Origin: Streptomyces lydicus
GTDB lineage: Bacteria > Actinomycetota > Actinomycetes > Streptomycetales > Streptomycetaceae
Reading direction: 5' to 3'
Length of the DNA: 64,000 nucleotides
NCBI RefSeq assembly: GCF_001729485.1
Contig: NZ_CP017157.1
Coordinates: forward strand, 2,418,001 to 2,482,000
A program made the translations under genes and the position numbers. This document shows positions 1 to 8,656 of this stretch, one piece after another. Position 1 is the first letter of the stretch, and each line of letters starts with the position of its first letter. Under the pieces are notes generated by a model, which saw only the letters and a list, made by a program, of their open reading frames with translations, did not search any database and was not told the DNA's origin.

Positions 1-170
1 CCCCGGACAACAAGCTCGTCGAGTACGTCGAGTACCCCCGCGAGGTGCACCCCTACCTCGTCGCCACCCAGGCGCACCCGGAGCTGCGCTCCCGCCCGAC
101 CCGCCCGCACCCGCTCTTCGCCGGACTGGTGAAGGCCGCGGTCGCGCGCAAGACGGGCACCCAGAAGTAG
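1..170 (+). CDS. pyrG: CTP synthase, C-terminal end (partial)
   Basis: The first in-frame codon is at base 3 and the stop is at 168-170, so only the last 55 residues are present. They contain the end of the glutamine amidotransferase domain, with the VATQAHPEL stretch (in the family the triad His lies in the related Q-x-HPE motif) followed by [13 protein letters not shown], which is the usual C-terminus of actinobacterial CTP synthase. The enzyme converts UTP to CTP using glutamine and ATP. The start lies outside the window. A Nudix gene follows 99 bases downstream in the same direction. Family recognition rests on this short tail only, but the motif is distinctive. Confidence 0.9.
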   Translation, partial: PDNKLVEYVEYPREVHPYLVATQAHPELRSRPTRPHPLFAGLVKAAVARKTGTQK

Positions 171-269
171 CCGACCGCCCGGCGGATACGGTTGCCGGGG
201 TACGGCCTCTTTCCCTGAGGTCGTGCCCCGGTTTCCGCGTTGTACGGGCTCACAGCAGGAGGACGCACC

Positions 270-896
270 ATGGCGATCAAGGACACCCCGGAGGAGTGGA
301 CGGTCACCGCCTCCACGACGCCGTTCACCGGGAACAAGACCAGCGTGCGCACCGACACGGTCGTCATGCCGGACGGGCACACCGTCACCCGCGACTACCA
401 GGTCCACCCCGGTTCCGTGGCCGTGGTCGCGCTCGACGACGAGGGCCGGGTGCTGGTGCTGCGCCAGTACCGCCACCCCGTGCGCCAGCGGCTCTGGGAG
501 ATCCCCGCCGGGCTGCTGGACGTCCCCGGCGAGAACCCGCTGCACGCCGCGCAGCGCGAGCTGTACGAGGAGGCGCACGTCAAGGCGGAGGACTGGCGGG
601 TGCTGACCGACGTCTACACCACGCCGGGCGGCTGCGACGAGGCGGTACGGATCTTCCTGGCCCGTGATCTCTCGGAGGCCGAGGGCGAGCGGTTCGAGGT
701 CTCCGAGGAGGAGGCCGACATGGAGCTGGCGCGGGTGCCGCAGCAGGAGCTGGTGCGCGGCGCGCTCGCCGGCGAGCTGCACAACAACTGCCTGGTGGTG
801 GGGGTGCTGGCGCTCACCGCGGCGCAGGCCGGGGAGGGCCTGGACGCGCTGCGGCCGGCCGACGCCCCCTGGCCGGCCCGCCCCTTCGCGTCCTGA
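270..896 (+). CDS. Nudix hydrolase, ADP-ribose pyrophosphatase type
   Basis: A 208-residue protein. The ATG at 270 is preceded by AGGAGGA-like sequence at 256-263, which selects it over an in-frame start at 240. The Nudix box is visible around residues 85-107 (GLLDVPGENPL followed by RELYEEAHV). It has one extra residue between the Gly and the first Glu, and a His where the consensus has the final Gly. The metal-binding REXXEE core is intact. Upstream sequence RDYQVHPGSVAVVAL matches ADP-ribose pyrophosphatase-type members, which cleave ADP-ribose or related nucleotide sugars to AMP and a sugar phosphate. The exact substrate cannot be read from sequence. It sits directly behind pyrG in the same direction. 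Confidence 0.85.
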   Translation: MAIKDTPEEWTVTASTTPFTGNKTSVRTDTVVMPDGHTVTRDYQVHPGSVAVVALDDEGRVLVLRQYRHPVRQRLWEIPAGLLDVPGENPLHAAQRELYEEAHVKAEDWRVLTDVYTTPGGCDEAVRIFLARDLSEAEGERFEVSEEEADMELARVPQQELVRGALAGELHNNCLVVGVLALTAAQAGEGLDALRPADAPWPARPFAS

Positions 897-1066
897 ATCA
901 CCGGCGGGCGACCCCGCCGATCCCGGTCGGATGATCCGCCGATCCGATCGAGTGACCCAACCGCCGTGCTCCGCACGGAACGTGACGGCCCGTGAACTAC
1001 GCTCGACAGCGACCCCGTGCGCACTCGCGGCGGGGTCGTACGCACGGGTGGACGGGAGCGTGACCG

Positions 1067-3211
1067 GTGACGGAGCAGGCGGTGGGCGGGGGACACCTCC
1101 CGCCCGAGGCGGTGGCGGAGCCGGCCGCGGCGGCGCCGGAGCGGCAGACCCCGCGGTCCCGCCGCCCCGACCAGGACGTCGCCCGCCCCGCCGTACCCGC
1201 GAGCGCCCCCGCACCGTCGGCCGGCGGGTTCGCCGGGCGCCGCCGCGAGCTGACGGCGCTGCACGCCGACATCGCCCGGGCCGGGCTGGACACCCTCTCC
1301 GGCCGCAAGGGCGCCCGCAGCCGGGTGCTGCTGATCGCCGGCCGCCCCGGGTCCGGGCGCACGGCACTGGCCGAGGAACTGCTGCGCGAGCTGGCCGGCG
1401 GCTACCCCGACGGGGTGCTGCGGGCCACCCTGACCGGGCCCGCGGGTCAGGTGGCCGGCACCGCCCGTACCGCGCGTGACCTGCTGACCGCGCTCGGCGA
1501 GCCGGTGGTGCCGGGCGCCCCCGAGGACCAGCTGACCGAGCGGCTGCGCGGTGCGCTCGCCGGGCGCCGGGCGCTGCTCTTCCTGGACGACGCCCCGGGC
1601 GCCGACGAGGTCGAACCGCTGCTCCCGGACGCCCCGGACTGCCTGGTCGTGGTGGTCTCCCGGGGCCCGCTGACCGGCATCCCGGATGTCCGGCCGTGCA
1701 CCCTGGGCGGTCTGGACAGCGCGGCCTGCGTCGAGATCCTCGCCCGGTACGCCGGACCGACCCGGATCACCGTCGACCCGCGCACCGCCGAGAGCGTCGG
1801 CGAGGAGTGCGGCGGCCAGCCCGCCGCGCTGGTGCTGGCCGGCGCCTGGCTCGCCGCCCGCCCCAAGTGCTCGGTGGCCGATCTGAGCCAGGCGCTGCGG
1901 GCCGTCCCGGTACCGGCGGACGTCCCCGGCGGCGCCCGCCCGCTGTACCGCGCCTTCCACCTCGCCCACGCGGCGCTGCCGCCGTCCGCGGCCCGCATAC
2001 TGCGGCTGACCGCCCTCGCCCCGGCCGGCCTCGTGGACGCGCACACCGCCTCCGCGCTGGCCGGCTGCTCGGTTGCCGCGGCCGGCACGGCGCTCGGTGA
2101 CTTCGCCGCGCTCGGCCTGCTGCGGCCGGTCACCGAGGACGGCACGGTCCCCGGGGTCCCGGCGCCGGACGCGGCCGGGCAGCCGCAGTACCGCCTCCCC
2201 GGCTGCCTCGATCCGTTCGTGCGCGCCCTGCTCCACGCGCACGAACGGCCCGCCGAGATCCAGCTGGCCCGCGCCCGGATGCTGGAGCGCACCGTACGGC
2301 TGCTGCAGTCGTGCCGGGCGATGGGCGAGCCGGCCGGCGCGCCGGCCCGGCAGCAGGTCGCCGGCCTGCCCCGCGCGCTGCGCTTCGGCTCCGAGGACGC
2401 CGCCGCGCACTGGCTGCGCAGCCGCCGCGGCGCACTGCTCGACGCCGCCAGGATCGCCGTCGCGGACGGTGAACTCGACACCCTGGACCGGCGGTTGATG
2501 GCCACGCTCACCCGGACGCTGCTCGTGCACCAGGGCGCCGAGGCCGCCGCGGCCGACCTGTACGCGCTGCACGGACTGGTGCTCCAGGTCGCCGAGCGGC
2601 GCGGGCTGGCGCGCGAGAAGGCCGCCGCGCTGCTGAACCTCGCGGACCTGGACGGGCAGGCGGGCCGGACCGCCCAGGCCGCCACCCGCTACCGGGCCGC
2701 GCTGGAGGCGGCCCGCTCGGTGAAGGACCCGGTCGCCACCGGCCGGGCACTGGAATCGCTGGGAGACACGTATGCCGAGCTGGGTGACGGGCAGCGGGCC
2801 GCCGACTGGTACGGACGGGCGCTGGAACTGCGGCTGGCCCGCGGCGAGGCGGCGGACGCGGCGCGCCTGCACGGCCGGATCGGCGAAGCGCTCGGCCGCG
2901 CGGGGCGGTGGGAGGAGGCGCTCCGGCAGTGGCGGGCGGCCGCCCGCACGTACCGCAGGCTCGGCGAGCCGGCCGGCCAGGCCCGGGCGACGGGAGGGCT
3001 GGCCCTGGTCCAGGAGCGGGCGGGGCGGCCCGAGGAGGCGCTGCGGACCTGCCGGGAAGCCCTGGAGATGGCCCGCAGAGCGGGCGACGGACGGCTGGAG
3101 GGGACCCTCCAGCTGCGGATTGCGGACACCCTCGGCCGGCTCGGCGATCCAGCAGCGGCACGGCTCCACCGCTCGGTCGGGGAGCAGCTCCTCGAAGATA
3201 ACCCTCTGTGA
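1067..3211 (+). CDS. P-loop (NB-ARC-like) and TPR-repeat protein
   Basis: A 714-residue cytoplasmic protein starting at GTG 1067. Residues 1-55 are Pro/Ala-rich and disordered. A P-loop follows at about 92-99 (GRPGSGRT), then a Walker-B-like LLFLDD near 170, together resembling the NB-ARC/STAND ATPases of AfsR-type regulators. The invariant Walker lysine is arginine here. From about residue 490 to the end there are several tetratricopeptide units (for example ATRYRAALEAARSVKD and ADWYGRALELRLARG). There is no DNA-binding domain, so this is more likely a signalling or scaffold protein than an AfsR regulator. It is monocistronic between the Nudix gene and ald. Confidence 0.7.
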   Translation: MTEQAVGGGHLPPEAVAEPAAAAPERQTPRSRRPDQDVARPAVPASAPAPSAGGFAGRRRELTALHADIARAGLDTLSGRKGARSRVLLIAGRPGSGRTALAEELLRELAGGYPDGVLRATLTGPAGQVAGTARTARDLLTALGEPVVPGAPEDQLTERLRGALAGRRALLFLDDAPGADEVEPLLPDAPDCLVVVVSRGPLTGIPDVRPCTLGGLDSAACVEILARYAGPTRITVDPRTAESVGEECGGQPAALVLAGAWLAARPKCSVADLSQALRAVPVPADVPGGARPLYRAFHLAHAALPPSAARILRLTALAPAGLVDAHTASALAGCSVAAAGTALGDFAALGLLRPVTEDGTVPGVPAPDAAGQPQYRLPGCLDPFVRALLHAHERPAEIQLARARMLERTVRLLQSCRAMGEPAGAPARQQVAGLPRALRFGSEDAAAHWLRSRRGALLDAARIAVADGELDTLDRRLMATLTRTLLVHQGAEAAAADLYALHGLVLQVAERRGLAREKAAALLNLADLDGQAGRTAQAATRYRAALEAARSVKDPVATGRALESLGDTYAELGDGQRAADWYGRALELRLARGEAADAARLHGRIGEALGRAGRWEEALRQWRAAARTYRRLGEPAGQARATGGLALVQERAGRPEEALRTCREALEMARRAGDGRLEGTLQLRIADTLGRLGDPAAARLHRSVGEQLLEDNPL

Positions 3212-3370
3212 CCTACGAAATCGGTAGCGTCTCCGGCGGAAATTAATGCTTTGCAAGGCTAGACAAGAAGAGCTCCTTCAATAGACTGGCTGGGCCGCGT
3301 ACGGCGCGGTCAGTTCCGTCATGCATCGCATGAGGGGATAATTCCTCCTGCACCCTCTCTTTCAAGGACC

Positions 3371-4495
3371 GTGATCGACGTGAAGGTCGGCATCCCCCGC
3401 GAGGTCAAGAACAACGAGTTCCGCGTGGCCATCACGCCCGCCGGAGTCAACGAACTCGTCCGCCACGGCCACCAGGTGTTCATCGAGAAGGACGCCGGTC
3501 TCGGCTCCTCCATCACGAACGAGGAGTACGTCTCCGCCGGTGCCACCATCCTCGACACCGCTGACGAGGTCTGGGGCACCGCTGACCTGCTGCTGAAGGT
3601 CAAGGAGCCGATCGCGGAGGAGTACCACCGCCTCCGCAAGGACCAGACGCTCTTCACCTACCTGCACCTGGCCGCCTCCCGTGAGTGCACGGACGCCCTG
3701 CTGGAGTCCGGCACCACCGCCATCGCCTACGAGACCGTCGAGACGGCCGGCCGTCAGCTGCCGCTGCTCGCCCCGATGTCCGAGGTCGCGGGCCGGCTCG
3801 CCCCGCAGGTCGGCGCGTACCACCTGATGCGCCAGGCCGGCGGCCGCGGCGTGCTGCCCGGTGGCGTCCCCGGCGTGCAGGCGGGCAAGGCCGTCGTCAT
3901 CGGTGGTGGCGTCTCCGGCTGGAACGCCGTGCAGATCGCCGTGGGCCTCGGCTTCCACGTCACGCTGCTCGACAAGGACATCAACAAGCTCCGCGAGGCC
4001 GACAAGATCTTCGGCACCAAGGTGCAGACGATCGTCTCCAACGCCTACGAGCTGGAGAAGGCCGTCGTCGAGGCCGACCTCGTCGTCGGTGCCGTCCTGA
4101 TCCCGGGTGCCAAGGCCCCCAAGCTGGTCACCAACGAGCTCGTCGCCAAGATGAAGCCCGGAAGTGTCCTTGTCGACATCGCCATCGACCAGGGCGGCTG
4201 CTTCGAGGACTCCCGTCCCACCACGCACGCCGAGCCGACCTTCACCGTCCACAACTCGGTCTTCTACTGCGTCGCCAACATGCCCGGCGCGGTGCCGAAC
4301 ACCTCCACCCACGCCCTCACCAACGCCACGCTGCCCTACATCGTGGAGCTGGCGAACCGCGGCTGGGTCGAGGCGCTGCGCCGTGACCCGGCGCTGGCGA
4401 AGGGTCTGAACACGCACGACGGCAAGGTGGTCTACCCCTCCGTCGCCGAGGCCCTCGGTCTCGAGTGCACCGAACTGCGCACCCTGCTCGGCTGA
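3371..4495 (+). CDS. ald: Alanine dehydrogenase
   Basis: A 374-residue NAD-dependent alanine dehydrogenase, which interconverts L-alanine and pyruvate plus ammonia. The N-terminus KVGIPREVKNNEFRVAITP, the LLKVKEP motif with the catalytic Lys, and the Rossmann motif VVIGGGVSGWNAV near residue 175 are all present at normal family length. The start is ambiguous. GTG 3371 lies only 2 bases after AAGGA at 3364-3368, while GTG 3380 (MKVGIPREV) is 11 bases away and matches the usual N-terminus of the family, so the protein may be three residues shorter. A GC hairpin follows the stop, so the gene is probably transcribed alone. Confidence 0.95.
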   Translation: MIDVKVGIPREVKNNEFRVAITPAGVNELVRHGHQVFIEKDAGLGSSITNEEYVSAGATILDTADEVWGTADLLLKVKEPIAEEYHRLRKDQTLFTYLHLAASRECTDALLESGTTAIAYETVETAGRQLPLLAPMSEVAGRLAPQVGAYHLMRQAGGRGVLPGGVPGVQAGKAVVIGGGVSGWNAVQIAVGLGFHVTLLDKDINKLREADKIFGTKVQTIVSNAYELEKAVVEADLVVGAVLIPGAKAPKLVTNELVAKMKPGSVLVDIAIDQGGCFEDSRPTTHAEPTFTVHNSVFYCVANMPGAVPNTSTHALTNATLPYIVELANRGWVEALRRDPALAKGLNTHDGKVVYPSVAEALGLECTELRTLLG

Positions 4496-4526
4496 GACGT
4501 CAACGAAGCGCGTCAACGCTGCACAT

Positions 4527-4558
4527 CCGGCCGGGCCTTGGCAACAGGGCCCGGCCGG
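4527..4558 (+). terminator. Hairpin terminator after ald
   Basis: An 11-bp perfect inverted repeat (4527-4537 with 4548-4558, 10-base loop) begins 31 bases after the ald stop. There is no T-tract, as is common for Streptomyces terminators. The rest of the 342-base gap (4496-4837) holds only the parA promoter region. Confidence 0.6.
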
Positions 4559-4731
4559 TCGCATGTGCGACCACCGGTAGGTGCCGTTCCGGAACGGCGG
4601 TTCTCAACTCGCCGTGAACGTAACCCTTTAACCGATTCGCGCACCCCCGAAACATCGGTCCGATACCGCTTGCGCCCTTGACATCCGGGGGTCCGGTTAC
4701 CGACACATCGTGCCGGGTCCGGTGGATTGTG

Positions 4732-4761
4732 TTGCTGCGGACGCCCGACACGCCATAGAGT
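4732..4761 (+). promoter_or_regulatory. Candidate vegetative promoter of the parA-scp operon
   Basis: TTGCTG at 4732-4737 and TAGAGT at 4756-4761 are separated by 18 bases, resembling a HrdB-type promoter. They lie about 75 bases before the parA start. This is sequence resemblance only. Confidence 0.35.
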
Positions 4762-4837
4762 CGCCAACCGTCGGCATGGTGCCACGCTGACCTATCGATA
4801 AAGTTTCCTGGTCACGTCCAAGGAGGTAAGACGACTT

Positions 4838-6001
4838 GTGAATGAGTCGACATTTTCTCCCGGAGGCGGTCACCCAGGAGCGGTTGCACGGGGCCAGGGT
4901 CCCTCGGGGCTCGAGGCTGTCGGCTCCGTCGCGGTCCGCACCTTCGCAGCCCAGCACAGCATTTCCACGACAGCCCACCAGAGCATGGACGGCCATCACG
5001 TGAACGCCATGGCCGGCGACCGGGGCAGTGGAGAACCCGCCCGTCTCGCCGACTACGACGACCTGCCCGAGGGGCACTTCTACGATCCGGACGCGGAGTA
5101 CGAGCCGGACCCCGAATACGCCGCGACGCTCGCGCCGGACGCCGCGCGCCAGCGCCGCGAACGCGTCGGCCCGACCGGACGCCCGCTCCCTTACTTCCCC
5201 ATTCCCGGCCCGCTGTCGGACCACGGCCCGGCGAAGATCATCGCGATGTGCAACCAGAAGGGCGGGGTCGGCAAGACCACCTCGACCATCAACCTGGGCG
5301 CCGCACTCGCCGAATACGGACGACGGGTGCTGCTCGTCGACTTCGACCCGCAGGGCGCCCTGTCGGTCGGACTCGGCGTCAACCCGATGGAACTCGACCT
5401 GACGGTCTACAACCTGCTCATGGAGCGGGGCATGTCGGCCGACGAGGTGCTGCTGAAGACCGCGGTCCCCAACATGGACCTGCTGCCCAGCAATATCGAC
5501 TTGTCGGCGGCCGAGGTGCAGTTGGTCAGCGAGGTCGCGCGCGAGTCGACCCTGCAGCGCGCCCTGAAGCCCCTGCTGGCGGACTACGACTACATCGTCA
5601 TCGACTGCCAGCCGTCGCTGGGCCTGCTCACCGTCAACGCCCTGACGGCCGCTCACAAGGTCATCGTGCCGCTGGAGTGCGAGTTCTTCGCGCTGCGCGG
5701 AGTCGCGCTGCTCACCGAGACCATCGAGAAGGTCCAGGAGCGGCTCAACCCCGAGCTGGAGCTGGACGGCATCCTGGCCACGATGTACGACTCCCGTACC
5801 GTGCACAGCCGCGAGGTGCTGGCGCGTGTGGTCGAAGCCTTCGACGACCACGTCTACCACACCGTCATCGGCCGTACGGTCCGCTTCCCGGAGACCACCG
5901 TCGCGGGCGAGCCGATCACCACGTACGCCTCCAACTCCGTCGGTGCCGCCGCCTATCGCCAGCTCGCCAGGGAGGTGCTCGCCCGGTGTCACGCCGAGTG
6001 A
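4838..6001 (+). CDS. Orphan ParA/Soj-family ATPase
   Basis: A 387-residue ParA-type ATPase. A strong AAGGAGGT at 4820-4827 fixes the GTG start at 4838. Residues 1-125 are a poorly conserved hydrophilic extension. The deviant Walker A motif CNQKGGVGKTT lies near residue 140, DFDPQGAL near 168, and the Walker B VIDCQPSLG near 258. ParA proteins bind DNA non-specifically in an ATP dimer and position cargo. The usual partner parB does not follow. Instead the ORF runs into a ribbon-helix-helix protein gene and then scpA-scpB, which suggests a chromosome-organisation role separate from the oriC parAB locus. That role is inference. Confidence 0.88.
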   Translation: MNESTFSPGGGHPGAVARGQGPSGLEAVGSVAVRTFAAQHSISTTAHQSMDGHHVNAMAGDRGSGEPARLADYDDLPEGHFYDPDAEYEPDPEYAATLAPDAARQRRERVGPTGRPLPYFPIPGPLSDHGPAKIIAMCNQKGGVGKTTSTINLGAALAEYGRRVLLVDFDPQGALSVGLGVNPMELDLTVYNLLMERGMSADEVLLKTAVPNMDLLPSNIDLSAAEVQLVSEVARESTLQRALKPLLADYDYIVIDCQPSLGLLTVNALTAAHKVIVPLECEFFALRGVALLTETIEKVQERLNPELELDGILATMYDSRTVHSREVLARVVEAFDDHVYHTVIGRTVRFPETTVAGEPITTYASNSVGAAAYRQLAREVLARCHAE

Positions 6002-6642
6002 GTCTGCCGGGAGCCGACGAGTTGTTCCGTACCACCGGGGGAGTGGGGCTGCAGCCCTCCAGCCCCCGTCGCACGGCGAACGGCGCGGCGGCCGCGGCGA
6101 ACGGCGAGGCGCCGCGGGTGCCCGCGCCGGCCGGGGAGGCCGACCCGGGCGCGGAGGCCCCGGAGGCGGCCGCCGCGGCACGGCAGCGGCGGCCCGGGAA
6201 CGGCGGCCCGGACACCCCGGCGACGGCCGGGGACGGTGGTCCGGCCACCCCGCCCCGGGTGCCGGCGGTCACGACCCCGGCCGAGCACAGCGGACGCGAG
6301 CCGGACGGTGACGCGGCCAAAGGGCACCGCACGCAGGCGGGGCAGGTAGGACAGGCCGGCCCGGACGCCGCCGCGGCCACCGGCCAGAGCCGCCGCCGCG
6401 GCAACGCCCGCGGCGCCAACCGCCGCCCCAGCGGCCGGGAACGGCACGACGAGAAGATCACCGTCTATGTCTCCGCCGAGGAGCTCATGGACCTCGAACA
6501 CGCCCGGCTGGTCCTGCGCGGCGAACACGGCCTCGCCGTCGACCGCGGCCGCATCGTCCGCGAGGCGGTCGCCGTGGTCCTCGCCGACCTGGAGTCCCGC
6601 GGCGACGCCAGCATCCTGGTACGGCGGCTCCGGGGCCGCTGA
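5986..6642 (+). CDS. Disordered protein with C-terminal ribbon-helix-helix-like domain
   Basis: A 218-residue protein whose GTG at 5986 lies 8 bases after GGAGGTG (5971-5977), inside the end of the ParA gene. GTG 5998, overlapping the ParA stop as GTGA, is the alternative. Residues 1-150 are Ala/Pro/Gly-rich and look disordered. The last 65 residues (from about DEKITVYVSAEELMDLEHAR through RIVREAVAVVLADLESRGD) read as one short strand followed by two helices, like the RHH fold of CopG/ParG-type proteins. Translational coupling to ParA suggests it is the ParA partner. I do not know a named family for it. Confidence 0.7.
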   Translation: MSRRVSLPGADELFRTTGGVGLQPSSPRRTANGAAAAANGEAPRVPAPAGEADPGAEAPEAAAAARQRRPGNGGPDTPATAGDGGPATPPRVPAVTTPAEHSGREPDGDAAKGHRTQAGQVGQAGPDAAAATGQSRRRGNARGANRRPSGRERHDEKITVYVSAEELMDLEHARLVLRGEHGLAVDRGRIVREAVAVVLADLESRGDASILVRRLRGR

Positions 6643-6764
6643 GCCCCGCCGCGCGGCCTGGAGTCCGTCCTGGCCGGGTACGGGATAGCCTGCCCCTCCG
6701 GCGGGTGTTCCGCCCGTGACCAGCCCGTCGCCCCCGGCGCGGGACCGCAGCACCATGGACCGCG

Positions 6765-7940
6765 ATGCCGACGACCAACGACGACGCCCCCGCCCCCCGC
6801 GCCCGCCGACGACTCGGGCGCGGGCCGGGCGCGGGAACGGAAACGGCGGAACCGGAGTCGCCGGTTGCCCCGGAGGCCACCGAGGAGCCCGCGGCACCGG
6901 AGGCTCCGGTCGAGCCCGCGGCCGTCGAGGCGCCGCAGATCCCGGAGGCCCGGGCCGTGGAGGCCCCCGAGGCCCCCGAGAACCCCGAGGCCCCTGTGGA
7001 GCCCGGGGCCGTCGAGGCCCCGCAGAGCGCGGAAGCCGCCGGGGCTCCGGCAGTCACCGAGACCTCCGTCGAGACCGGCGACGGGACGTTCACCCTCCGC
7101 CTGGAGAACTTCGAGGGGCCCTTCGACCTCCTCCTCCAGCTGATCTCCAAGCACAAGCTGGACGTCACCGAGGTCGCGCTGTCCAAGGTGACCGACGACT
7201 TCATGGCGCACATTCGGGCCATGGGGCCGGACTGGGACCTGGACCAGACCACCGAGTTCCTGGTGGTCGCGGCCACGCTGCTGGACCTGAAGGCGGCCCG
7301 GCTGCTGCCCGCGGCCGAGGTGGAGGACGAGGCGGACCTCGCGCTGCTGGAGGCCCGCGACCTGCTCTTCGCCAGGCTGCTGCAGTACCGCGCCTACAAG
7401 CGCATCGCGGACATCTTCAGCGACCGGCTGACGGACGAGGCGCGGCGCCACCCCCGTACCGTCGGGCTGGAGCCGCAGTACGCCGAGCTGCTGCCCGAGG
7501 TCGTCATCAGCATCGGCGCCGAGGGGTTCGCCCGGCTCGCGGTCAAGGCGATGCAGCCCAAGGCCAGGCCGCAGGTCTACGTCGAGCACATCCACGCCCC
7601 GTTGGTGAGCGTGCGGGAGCAGGCCGGGGTGGTGATGGCCAGGCTGCGGGAGGCGGGCGAGGCCACCTTCCAGGAACTGGTCGCGGACGCGGCGGACACC
7701 CTCACCGTCGTGGCGCGCTTCCTGGCCCTCCTGGAGCTCTACCGCGAGCGGGTGGTGGACCTGGACCAGGGGGAGGCCCTGGGGGCGCTGACGGTGCGCT
7801 GGACGGGTGCGGAGGGGGCCGCGCCGCGGGTCACGGACGAGTTCGACCGGGATCCGCAGGAGCGGGCCGCCACCGCGGCACAGTCCCCGGGGGCGGCACA
7901 GGACGGGCGAGCGGAGCGAGCGGAAGAGGAGAGGACATGA
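6765..7940 (+). CDS. scpA: Segregation and condensation protein A (ScpA kleisin)
   Basis: A 391-residue kleisin that bridges SMC heads in the condensin complex. The conserved core begins near residue 108 (FTLRLENFEGPFDLLLQLI) and continues through the helical region containing EFLVVAATLLDLKAARLLP. Residues 1-105 are an unusual Pro/Glu/Ala-rich tail with a 13-residue motif present twice, differing at one position (EAPVEPAAVEAPQ and EAPVEPGAVEAPQ). The stop overlaps the scpB start in an ATGA arrangement, so the two are translationally coupled. Acts in the cytoplasm on the nucleoid together with ScpB and SMC (smc is not in the window). Confidence 0.93.
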   Translation: MPTTNDDAPAPRARRRLGRGPGAGTETAEPESPVAPEATEEPAAPEAPVEPAAVEAPQIPEARAVEAPEAPENPEAPVEPGAVEAPQSAEAAGAPAVTETSVETGDGTFTLRLENFEGPFDLLLQLISKHKLDVTEVALSKVTDDFMAHIRAMGPDWDLDQTTEFLVVAATLLDLKAARLLPAAEVEDEADLALLEARDLLFARLLQYRAYKRIADIFSDRLTDEARRHPRTVGLEPQYAELLPEVVISIGAEGFARLAVKAMQPKARPQVYVEHIHAPLVSVREQAGVVMARLREAGEATFQELVADAADTLTVVARFLALLELYRERVVDLDQGEALGALTVRWTGAEGAAPRVTDEFDRDPQERAATAAQSPGAAQDGRAERAEEERT

Positions 7941-8656
7941 GTGGCGCGGCCGGTGGCGGGGCGCACGACACCGCCGAGGCGTACGACATCACGGAGGCCG
8001 GCGCGGACGGCGGCGTCCCCGGGCAGCGCCCCGGGGCGCCGGCCGGGACGCCGGTCGTCGCCGAGCTGGAACTGAAGCCCGCGCTGGAGGCGGTGCTCAT
8101 GGTCGTCGACGAGCCGGCGACCGAGGAGCACCTGGCCAGAGTGCTGGAGCGGCCCCGGCGCGCGGTCGCGCTGGCGCTGCGCGAGCTGTCCGACGACTAC
8201 ACGCGCCAGGGCCGCGGTTTCGATCTCCGGCTGGTCGCCGGCGGCTGGCGTTTCTACTCCCGCGCCGCGTACGCGGACGCCGTGGAGAGCTTCGTCCTCG
8301 ACGGCCAGCAGGCCCGGCTCACCCAGGCCGCATTGGAGACTCTGGCCGTGGTCGCGTACCGTCAGCCGGTCAGCCGTTCCCGCGTCTCGGCCGTTCGCGG
8401 GGTGAACTGTGACGGCGTGATGCGCACGCTCCTCCAGCGCGGCCTTGTGGAGGAGGCGGGGACGGAACCCGAAACAGGTGCGATCCTGTACAGGACGACG
8501 ACTTACTTTCTGGAGCGGATGGGCCTGCGCGGCCTGGACGAGCTCCCCGAGCTCGCACCGTTCCTCCCGGAGGCGGACGCGGTCGAGGGCGACTCCGCGG
8601 AAGGTATCCCGTCGTTCGACGTAGACGACAGCGGCGACTCTCAGACGGATCATTGA
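7937..8656 (+). CDS. scpB: Segregation and condensation protein B (ScpB)
   Basis: A 239-residue double winged-helix protein that dimerises on ScpA and stabilises the SMC-kleisin ring. The family signature LELKPALEAVLMVVDEPAT and the later TQAALETLAVVAYRQPVSR / IRGV-type stretch (SRVSAVRGVNCDGVMRTLL) are clear. The first 45 residues are a low-complexity extension. The ATG at 7937 overlaps the scpA stop and follows GAGGAGAGGA. The stop TGA (8654-8656) shares its last base with the next ATG, so scpA-scpB-rluB is one coupled unit. Confidence 0.93.
   Translation: MSGAAGGGAHDTAEAYDITEAGADGGVPGQRPGAPAGTPVVAELELKPALEAVLMVVDEPATEEHLARVLERPRRAVALALRELSDDYTRQGRGFDLRLVAGGWRFYSRAAYADAVESFVLDGQQARLTQAALETLAVVAYRQPVSRSRVSAVRGVNCDGVMRTLLQRGLVEEAGTEPETGAILYRTTTYFLERMGLRGLDELPELAPFLPEADAVEGDSAEGIPSFDVDDSGDSQTDH

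Noticed and set aside
614..3256. Very long ORFs antisense to core genes (such as 614-3256, 13826-16582, 48947-52513)
   Set aside because: They are mirror frames of strongly coding, GC-rich genes and have no sensible protein composition.
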